DNA of 6,264 nucleotides, from positions 3,368 through 9,631 of the forward strand of contig PKXR01000050.1 in the NCBI GenBank assembly GCA_003133485.1. Direction: 5' to 3'. The notes beneath the pieces were generated by a model. It was given only the letters and a program-made list of their open reading frames with translations, was not told where the DNA came from and searched no databases. This DNA comes from Candidatus Dormiibacterota bacterium. GTDB taxonomy: Bacteria; Chloroflexota; Dormibacteria; UBA8260; Bog-877. Position numbers and translations under genes: made by a program. Shown piece after piece: positions 1-5,308 of the stretch (its first letter is position 1; every line of letters starts with the position of its first letter).

Positions 1-26
1 CCGCGTCAGTCTTGGTCGGAGGTCGC

Positions 27-1907
27 TTAGGAGACCGAGTAGTCCTGCGGATAGATCTCGTCGAAGATGCCTTGGGGCACGAGACCGCTCAACTTGCTGT
101 TGTAAATCGTCAGCTGCTGCGGGAGCTCTGGCATCCAGAGGACCGGCAGCTCGGTGCTGAAGTAGTTCTCGTATTCTTTGATAGCTGCGATCTCGCTGGT
201 CGTGGTCGGAGCCTCATCGGTCAGCTTGATCAGCTTGGTCGCTTCCGCGTTGCTGTAATGGCCCGAGTTTGAACCCGCTCCTGGCAGCCACAGGTCTTCA
301 CCGGTGGGCAGGTAGTCGGGGGAATAGACCCAGCCGTTGTCGTAGTAGTCCAGGTCCCAAGTCGTGGTTCCCATGTCGCCGATAACGTCGTCGAACGACT
401 TCGGGGTCCTGATAGAGGCGGACATTCCGGCATACCTCTTCCAGTTGGAGGTGACCGAGGTCATCTCGTCTGTGAAGACTGGGCCGTTGATCGCGTAGAG
501 GAAGGTGAAGGACAGCGGCGTCCCCTTGGTGATTCCGGCCCCGCACTCATCGGCGGCCGTGCCGGCCTTCTCGCATACAGTCGTTCCACCCGGATGCACT
601 TTCCATCCGTGTGATGTGAGCAGCGAAACGGCATGTGCGGGATCGTAGGGGTAGACCAAGGGGCCAGACTCCTCCTTACTGAGGAAGGGGTTTTCCTTGG
701 TGTTGGATGGGTAGTCGGGCACCGGGCCGTTCTCCGGCGTGCCTTCCCCACCGACGTAGTAATTTTTGATGATCTGCGGCTGGTTGATCAGCGATTGAAT
801 CGCTTGACGGACATACAGCTGACTAAACAGCTTCCCAGCCGGGCCGGTGTAGTTGTACCACATGTAGTCGATGCCGTAGATGTTCCAGTAGTTGGCCTTG
901 AACCCGTTGTGCTCAAGCGTCTTCAGTTGCGAATAGTCCTCAGTGGGCAAATACCCGATAGTCAGACCACCGGACTTGAGTTCATTGAATTCAGCTTCTG
1001 GGCTAAGGAACGGAATCTCCTCGAAGGTGTCTTTCGCCTTGTCGGGACCGGAGAAAGCCGTGTTGGGCACGAACTTCACAAAGCCGGTGCTTTCGTACTG
1101 AGCCAGCTTGTAGGGACCGTCGACCACCTGCCACATCGGGTTGGTGTCATAGGTCGCGGTGTCCTGGGACTCGCTATTGACGTACTGGGCTACCGCGAGG
1201 GCGCCAGTGGTGGCCGTCCCGGGGACAGTCTCGTCGTAGTTCCCGTCGGGCACGGTAGCAGAGGTCTTGTCCCAGAGCTGCTGGGGGATCGCCGTGATCT
1301 GAGCTAGCTCGTTGTAGGTGAACCAGGTTGGGTCGTACGTACCGGTGATCTGCATGGTCACCTGGTAGGTTCCCGTGGCCGTGTAGCTGCTGATGTTGAG
1401 CGGGAACAGTCCGGGGGCGGCGCTGCCCCACCCGGGACCAGGGCTTTGGGTACTGCCGATGTTGGCAGCCGCCGGGCTCACCGAGGCCTCCAGGAGATTC
1501 ATCCAGAAGATGACGTCTCGGGCCGTGACTGGGGTTCCGTCCGACCACATCCAGTGCTTCATGTTCAAGACCACGGTGTGGTTGTTGTTGGAGTAGATCG
1601 GAGGAGCAGCCATGCTCAAGCTGGTATTGAGAGTCGGCGACCCGCTGGTGCCGAACCAGTACAGCGGCCGATAGGTCAGGAATGAGAAGTAGTCAAGGTT
1701 GACGGTGCTGAAGTAGTCGAGGCTTGCCAGTGGAGAGATGAAGTCAGGGATGGCGCTGACCCCTTCAGCCCAGGTGATCACCTTGTTCGAAGATGAACTA
1801 GCTGCGCTGGCGGTAAGTGCCCCTGATCCCAGGGTGCCGGCTGCCAGGGCAACCAGTGCGGCGAGGCCCGCCGCTCGCCAGAGCGGGAGCTTGGAATGCT
1901 TTATCAC
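27..1907 (-). CDS. Extracellular solute-binding protein, family 5 (peptide/nickel ABC transporter type)
   Basis: This is a secreted ligand-capturing protein of an ABC importer of the Dpp/Opp/Nik type, which hands its ligand to a membrane permease. Residues 1-11 are basic, 12-32 hydrophobic, and ASA|AS near residue 35 looks like a signal peptidase I site, followed by a Ser-rich linker. Family marks are WSDGTPVTARDV (121-132), YVRQAIQSLINQPQII with a following GGEGTPENGPVP (365-397), YDPAHAVSLLTSHGW (421-435), and a C-terminal GHYSNAEATKLI (549-560). The length of 626 aa is at the long end for the family. The only two cysteines, C445 and C455, sit in a loop before CGAGITKG and may form a disulfide. 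There is no lipobox cysteine. The start is GTG at 1907, preceded by GGAGGGA; no other in-frame start is near. The gene looks less GC-rich and more Asn/Thr/Tyr-rich than its neighbours. The ligand cannot be told from sequence. The family is certain; peptide as substrate is only a default. No permease is visible before the window ends 26 bases past the stop. Confidence 0.93.
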   Translation of the reverse strand: MIKHSKLPLWRAAGLAALVALAAGTLGSGALTASAASSSSNKVITWAEGVSAIPDFISPLASLDYFSTVNLDYFSFLTYRPLYWFGTSGSPTLNTSLSMAAPPIYSNNNHTVVLNMKHWMWSDGTPVTARDVIFWMNLLEASVSPAAANIGSTQSPGPGWGSAAPGLFPLNISSYTATGTYQVTMQITGTYDPTWFTYNELAQITAIPQQLWDKTSATVPDGNYDETVPGTATTGALAVAQYVNSESQDTATYDTNPMWQVVDGPYKLAQYESTGFVKFVPNTAFSGPDKAKDTFEEIPFLSPEAEFNELKSGGLTIGYLPTEDYSQLKTLEHNGFKANYWNIYGIDYMWYNYTGPAGKLFSQLYVRQAIQSLINQPQIIKNYYVGGEGTPENGPVPDYPSNTKENPFLSKEESGPLVYPYDPAHAVSLLTSHGWKVHPGGTTVCEKAGTAADECGAGITKGTPLSFTFLYAINGPVFTDEMTSVTSNWKRYAGMSASIRTPKSFDDVIGDMGTTTWDLDYYDNGWVYSPDYLPTGEDLWLPGAGSNSGHYSNAEATKLIKLTDEAPTTTSEIAAIKEYENYFSTELPVLWMPELPQQLTIYNSKLSGLVPQGIFDEIYPQDYSVS

Positions 1908-1917
1908 GAGTGTCTTA

Positions 1918-1924
1918 TCCCTCC
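1918..1924 (-). promoter_or_regulatory. Ribosome binding site of the solute-binding protein
   Basis: The minus strand reads GGAGGGA here. The GGAGG core ends 12 bases before the GTG start at 1907, slightly longer than the usual spacing. It is the strongest Shine-Dalgarno match near any start in this window and supports GTG as the true start, because there is no in-frame ATG, GTG or TTG nearby. Confidence 0.6.
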
Positions 1925-1956
1925 AATGCCATGATCCGAAATCGGGCGCGCGAGTT

Positions 1957-1962
1957 AAAATA
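1957..1962 (-). promoter_or_regulatory. Candidate -10 box for the solute-binding protein gene
   Basis: TATTTT on the minus strand lies in the only AT-rich island of the 109-base gap upstream of the binding-protein gene. Transcription from it would give a leader of about 45 bases that includes the GGAGGGA site. No convincing -35 hexamer lies 16-18 bases upstream (the sequence there is AAACAA-like), so it may need an activator or an alternative sigma factor, or may not be a promoter at all. Confidence 0.3.
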
Positions 1963-1963
1963 C

Positions 1964-1975
1964 GCGGTCGTCCGC
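1964..1975. repeat. Short GC palindrome upstream of the solute-binding protein gene
   Basis: GCGG-TCGT-CCGC is a perfect inverted repeat with 4-base arms and a 4-base centre, directly upstream of the TATTTT box. Its position would suit an operator or activator half-site pair. Arms this short arise often by chance in GC-rich DNA. Confidence 0.25.
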
Positions 1976-2015
1976 ACGCTTGTTTGCATCTTAGACGTTG
2001 GCCCCGGTATCTGTC

Positions 2016-2033
2016 ATCACCCGCTGGGGTGAT
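2016..2033. repeat. Hairpin at the response-regulator stop codon
   Basis: ATCACCC (2016-2022) and GGGTGAT (2027-2033) form a perfect 7-base-pair stem with a 4-base loop. The regulator's TGA stop (minus strand 2019-2017) lies inside the stem. No T-run follows on either strand, so it is not a classical intrinsic terminator. It could be a weak terminator, an mRNA-stabilising end or chance. Confidence 0.4.
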
Positions 2034-2688
2034 TGCTGTCGGCGTCGGTGACAGTTCCTGAGATCAAACCCGTTCGCCAGCCCCGCAACACCGCTCCCGC
2101 CCGGTCTGCGGCCCCCAGCTTGCCCAGCAGGTGGCCGACGTGGGTCTTGACGGTGTTCTCGCTGATGCTGAGGGCCTCGGAGATCTCCCGGTTGGAGAGC
2201 CCCCGGGCCATACATTCCAGCACCTCCAGTTCGCGGGCGCTGATCAGCTTGGCCTCGGACTGCGCCTCCGGCCCCACCCCGATCAGCGACTCTCCCCCCG
2301 CAACCCGACGAATGGCGCCGGCCAGCTCCACCCGGCTGACGTCCTTGAGAAGGAATCCACTAGCCCCGGCCCGCGAGCTCAAAATCAGGTAGTTCTCGTG
2401 GCCAAATGTGGTGAGCATCAGCACCTTGGTCGCCGGCAGGGCTTCGCGCAGCTGCTTCAGGGCTTCAATACCGTCAAGACCGGGCATCTGCACGTCCAGC
2501 AGTACCACGTCGGGCGCCGTGGCCAGCGCCCGCTCCACCGCTTCAAGGCCGTCGGCTGCTTCGGCCACCACCTCCAGATCGGGCTCGACCTCCAGCATCG
2601 CGACGATTCCCTCTCGGACCACGGGGTGGTCGTCGGCCACCAACACGCGGATCAGCTGGGCACCCCATTGGCGACCGGCACCCGGCAC
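2017..2688 (-). CDS. NarL/FixJ-family response regulator (REC + LuxR-type HTH)
   Basis: This is the DNA-binding output half of a two-component system, acting in the cytoplasm on target promoters after phosphorylation by the neighbouring kinase. The receiver domain covers about residues 12-130: acidic pair D19-D20, phospho-acceptor D65 in VVLLDVQMPG, conserved T93 in MLTTF and K115 in GFLLKD. All key residues are present. The LuxR helix-turn-helix covers about 148-205, with ISARELEVLECMARGLSNRE and NTVKTHVGHLLGKL. A tail of about 20 residues follows. The coordinates use GTG at 2688, which gives an 11-residue extension before LIRVLVADDHP and a 37-base overlap with the kinase gene. No ATG, GTG or TTG lies between this GTG and the beginning of the receiver fold. 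A CTG at 2655, with GGGGTG five bases upstream and overlapping the kinase TGA as CTGA, would give the typical family N-terminus and is a serious alternative. Targets are unknown; the downstream binding-protein gene is a candidate by position. Confidence 0.95.
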   Translation of the reverse strand: MPGAGRQWGAQLIRVLVADDHPVVREGIVAMLEVEPDLEVVAEAADGLEAVERALATAPDVVLLDVQMPGLDGIEALKQLREALPATKVLMLTTFGHENYLILSSRAGASGFLLKDVSRVELAGAIRRVAGGESLIGVGPEAQSEAKLISARELEVLECMARGLSNREISEALSISENTVKTHVGHLLGKLGAADRAGAVLRGWRTGLISGTVTDADSNHPSG

Positions 2689-5192
2689 GGGACCCGCAGC
2701 ACGACCCTGGTACCTCCGCCGGCTCGGCTGATCACCTGCAGCTCACCGCCGCAAGCCACAGCTCGCTCTCGCATCGAGGTGATCCCGAAGGCGCCCCTCC
2801 GCCGGGGGGCCGCAGGATCGAAGCCGCCACCGTCGTCCGAGACCTGCAGACACAAGGTCTGCCCTTCCTGGCTCATCTCGACCGCGATCTCCGAGGGCCG
2901 GCCGTGGTGGAGCGCGTTGGCGATCGCCTCCTGAGCAATGCGGAAGGCTGCCACTTCGACCTCGGCCGAGAGCTGGATGTCGACGAGGCTGTGAACGTTG
3001 ATGGAGGTGCCTACCCGGCTGTGGGCTTGGGCTCGGGCCAGTTCCTCCCGGATCGCGGCGGCGAGATCGGTCTGCTGCAGCGCCTTGGGTCGCAGGTCCC
3101 ACACCGATCGGCGGGCCTCCTGGAGGCTGGAGCGAGCCAGGTCGATGGCATGGTCGACGGCTCGGCGGGCCCGGCTCGGCTCACGTTCCAGCCACCCGTC
3201 CGCAGCCTGCAATTGGACCAGGATTCCGGTCAGCCCCTGGGCCAGGGTGTCGTGGATCTCCCGGGCGATCCGGTTGCGCTCATTGAGGGTGGCCATCTCG
3301 CGGGTGTCGGCGAAGAGCTGGGCGTTCCGCAGTGCCAGCGCCAGCTGGCCACCGACCACCTCCAGCATCTCGATCTGACGCTGCCCCGCCACCTGTTCCT
3401 GACGGATAACCAGGTAGCCGACTCCAGCCAGGCTCACCTGCAGGGGCACCACCACCAGATCGTCGACCTGAACCGGAGAGGTGGGGGACTGGTCACACTG
3501 GGCCACGGCCGCTCTCAGCTCGGCGCCCGTGGCCCCCCTGGTAGTGGCCTCACAAGAGCGACCGACCAGCCGGATTCCGTCGGGAGCAGTCGCGTCCAGG
3601 AGATAGACCGACACATCGCTCAGCTGCCAAAGTCGACGAAGCTGGGCGGCGGCTCCGGTAGCGACGTCGGTGAGAACCAGGGAGCGGCTCATGTCAGCGC
3701 TAACTGAGTTCAACGTGGCCAGCTCGTCGTTCCGCTTGCGCAGCTCGGTGGTGCGCTCCTCGACCCTCTGCTCCAGATGCCGCTGAGCTGTCTCGATCAT
3801 CTGGTGCTGTCCGGAGAGCCGTCGGCGCATCCCCTCCAGAGCCATCTCCAAAGTCCCGATTTCATCGGCGGGGCCCGGACCCCCGACCACCGGGGGGTTC
3901 AGGTCTCCGCCGGCGATGCGCCGCGACGCCGCGGTGAGGTTGGACAGGGGGTGGAGCAGATTGCGGCTAAGGATGTTTGTCATGACGGCAGCCAGCACCG
4001 CCAGGATCACCAGGAAGGGGAGAAGGAGGGCGGTTACTCCCACCAGCCCGCGGGTGATCGTCTGCGAGAACCCCACGACGCTCCCGTCGATGCCGGAGAC
4101 CGGGATGCCTACTCCTAAGCTCCACTGACTGGCCGGGAGGGGGCTATAGAAGACCGCCACCGGCTCCCCATCCAGGTTGATGGTCTGGTGACCGGCCCGC
4201 CCGATGCGCATGCTGCTCCCGACCGCAAACCACGGGCTCTTCTGGGAGACCAGGTTGACCGCGGCCGCCCGGGTCTGCTTGGGGCGCAGCCCAAGGTCAG
4301 CGGCGCCGCCGGGAGAGTAGCTGAGCAACGCCCCATCGCTACTCACCAGGAACCCGTAGCCCCCCTCGGCGTGCCCCGGCGATCCCGTGAGGAAAGTGGA
4401 CACCAGATTCTTGACCGTGATGTTGGCCCCGACCCGGAACTCGATTCCGTTGGCGGAGACGGGCTCGGTCGCCACCGTCACGGTAGGTCCCCCGGTGGCG
4501 GGGTTGTTGTAGACGGGAGTCCATACCACCGACTGGGCGGAGTCCGGCACCAGGGCGCGCCAGTGAGGGCTGTTGAGATCGGATGCCTCGCGCGTCAGCG
4601 CTGCCTGGTACTCAATCGGCGGCGGTGAGAGTTCGCTCAGGGTTGCGGCCTGGGCGCCCGGGACCGTCGAGGCTGGCGAGGCCGCGATCAGACCGCTTTC
4701 GGGCAGTTGCACCCAGACATCCGCCACTTCCGGGTGCAGTTGGTAGACCAGTGTCAGCTGGCTGCTCAGCGACTGCAACGCCAGTTTCTCGGCGCTGGAT
4801 TGGGCGGCGTCCGATTCTGAACTGCCGGACGTTTGAGTGGGGATTTGCGCCAGTCGCTCCTCGGCCGACTGACTGACCAGCTCAACTTCGTCCTGGACCG
4901 ATTCCAGCTCGTTGTTGATGACCTGCGCCTTGCTTTGAACCAGATCCTGGAGGTGGGCGTCCTGGCTGGCCTCCAGTTCAGTGTTGGCGGACTTCAGAGC
5001 TCCACTGTTGAGCCCGGAGAGCGCCGCCATTCCGGCCAGACTGAAGATGGCGAGAGGGATCACGGAGACAGCCAGCATCGCGACCAGGATTCGGCGCCGA
5101 ATGCTGAGGCGGTGCCAGCGCCCGATCCGGCCGAAAATGCGGCGGACCCGACCCGCGAGCATGCGGCCCGGGAGGGCTCTTAGTCGTGACAT
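2652..5192 (-). CDS. NarL-family sensor histidine kinase (dCache-like sensor, HAMP, GAF-like, HisKA_3, HATPase)
   Basis: This is a membrane sensor kinase that should autophosphorylate on His and pass the phosphate to D65 of the adjoining regulator. An Arg-rich cytoplasmic start (12 Arg in residues 1-34) is followed by membrane segment one (35-58). An extracellular region of about 320 residues comes next, with Cache-like features in its second half: YGFLVSSDGALLSYSPGG (279-296) and SQWSLGVGIPVSGIDG (355-370). Membrane segment two is about 382-406, and HAMP about 407-462 (HPLSNLTAASRRIAGGDL). A coiled coil covers 463-495 and a GAF-like domain about 497-627. The HisKA_3 segment has RIAREIHDTLAQG with H647 and the D648-Q652 pair linked in this family to phosphatase activity. 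The ATPase domain has an N box (751-764, E755, N759), SDDGGGFDP (785-793), FGITSMRERA (802-811) and GGGTRVVLRVP (825-835). The start is ATG at 5192; an in-frame TAG two codons upstream rules out a longer form. No good ribosome site is seen, and ATG at 5162 (residue 11) is possible. The ligand is unknown. Confidence 0.95.
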   Translation of the reverse strand: MSRLRALPGRMLAGRVRRIFGRIGRWHRLSIRRRILVAMLAVSVIPLAIFSLAGMAALSGLNSGALKSANTELEASQDAHLQDLVQSKAQVINNELESVQDEVELVSQSAEERLAQIPTQTSGSSESDAAQSSAEKLALQSLSSQLTLVYQLHPEVADVWVQLPESGLIAASPASTVPGAQAATLSELSPPPIEYQAALTREASDLNSPHWRALVPDSAQSVVWTPVYNNPATGGPTVTVATEPVSANGIEFRVGANITVKNLVSTFLTGSPGHAEGGYGFLVSSDGALLSYSPGGAADLGLRPKQTRAAAVNLVSQKSPWFAVGSSMRIGRAGHQTINLDGEPVAVFYSPLPASQWSLGVGIPVSGIDGSVVGFSQTITRGLVGVTALLLPFLVILAVLAAVMTNILSRNLLHPLSNLTAASRRIAGGDLNPPVVGGPGPADEIGTLEMALEGMRRRLSGQHQMIETAQRHLEQRVEERTTELRKRNDELATLNSVSADMSRSLVLTDVATGAAAQLRRLWQLSDVSVYLLDATAPDGIRLVGRSCEATTRGATGAELRAAVAQCDQSPTSPVQVDDLVVVPLQVSLAGVGYLVIRQEQVAGQRQIEMLEVVGGQLALALRNAQLFADTREMATLNERNRIAREIHDTLAQGLTGILVQLQAADGWLEREPSRARRAVDHAIDLARSSLQEARRSVWDLRPKALQQTDLAAAIREELARAQAHSRVGTSINVHSLVDIQLSAEVEVAAFRIAQEAIANALHHGRPSEIAVEMSQEGQTLCLQVSDDGGGFDPAAPRRRGAFGITSMRERAVACGGELQVISRAGGGTRVVLRVPCRVPVANGVPS

Positions 5193-5229
5193 GGTCTACG
5201 CAGGACTCTGAAGTTGGATCGAGGCGCCA

Positions 5230-5256
5230 ATGGTACACGCTCCTATCTGGAGGCAA
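5230..5256 (-). promoter_or_regulatory. Candidate promoter of the kinase-regulator operon
   Basis: On the minus strand TTGCCT (5256-5251) and TACCAT (5235-5230) resemble -35 and -10 boxes, but the 15-base spacer is short of the usual 16-18. The spacer contains a small inverted repeat, CTCC-TATCT-GGAG (5240-5252 on the plus strand). The implied leader to ATG 5192 would be about 30 bases. This is a weak match by eye only. Confidence 0.25.
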
Positions 5257-5280
5257 TGCGCCTTCCGTGAGGGTACGCGC
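5232..5280. repeat. Pair of imperfect 9-base direct repeats in the divergent gap
   Basis: GGTACACGC (5232-5240) and GGTACGCGC (5272-5280) match at 8 of 9 bases and begin exactly 40 bases apart, near four helical turns. They lie between the divergent kinase and glycerate kinase genes, and the first overlaps the candidate -10 box of the kinase operon. They could be regulator binding sites or chance. Confidence 0.25.
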
Positions 5281-5308
5281 GTTGAGTGGCATCGGTTACA
5301 CCTAGAGG

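Larger units (their letters stand above)
5193..5308. other. Divergent intergenic region between kinase and glycerate kinase genes
   Basis: This 116-base gap must carry the promoter of the kinase-regulator operon on the minus strand and probably that of glycerate kinase on the plus strand. Besides the candidate minus-strand promoter and the direct repeat pair annotated separately, no convincing plus-strand -35/-10 pair and no strong ribosome site for glycerate kinase were seen. It contains no open reading frame of its own with coding character. Confidence 0.6.

Noticed and set aside
633..1307. 224-codon plus-strand open frame opposite the binding protein
   Set aside because: It is antisense to conserved binding-protein sequence and has no recognisable domain or ribosome site.
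2016..2033. Intrinsic terminator for the kinase-regulator operon
   Set aside because: The stem is good but no T-run follows on either strand, so it is listed only as a hairpin of unknown role.
2131..3707. Two 267-codon plus-strand open frames (2131-2934 and 2904-3707) opposite the regulator and kinase
   Set aside because: They lie antisense to well-conserved REC, HTH, HisKA_3 and HATPase coding sequence and show no domain of their own. Long antisense frames are expected at this GC content.
5282..5308. Plus-strand promoter TTGAGT/TAGAGG for glycerate kinase
   Set aside because: The spacing is 15 bases and the -10 match is poor, and it would place the transcription start downstream of the first possible GTG. 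Not supportable.
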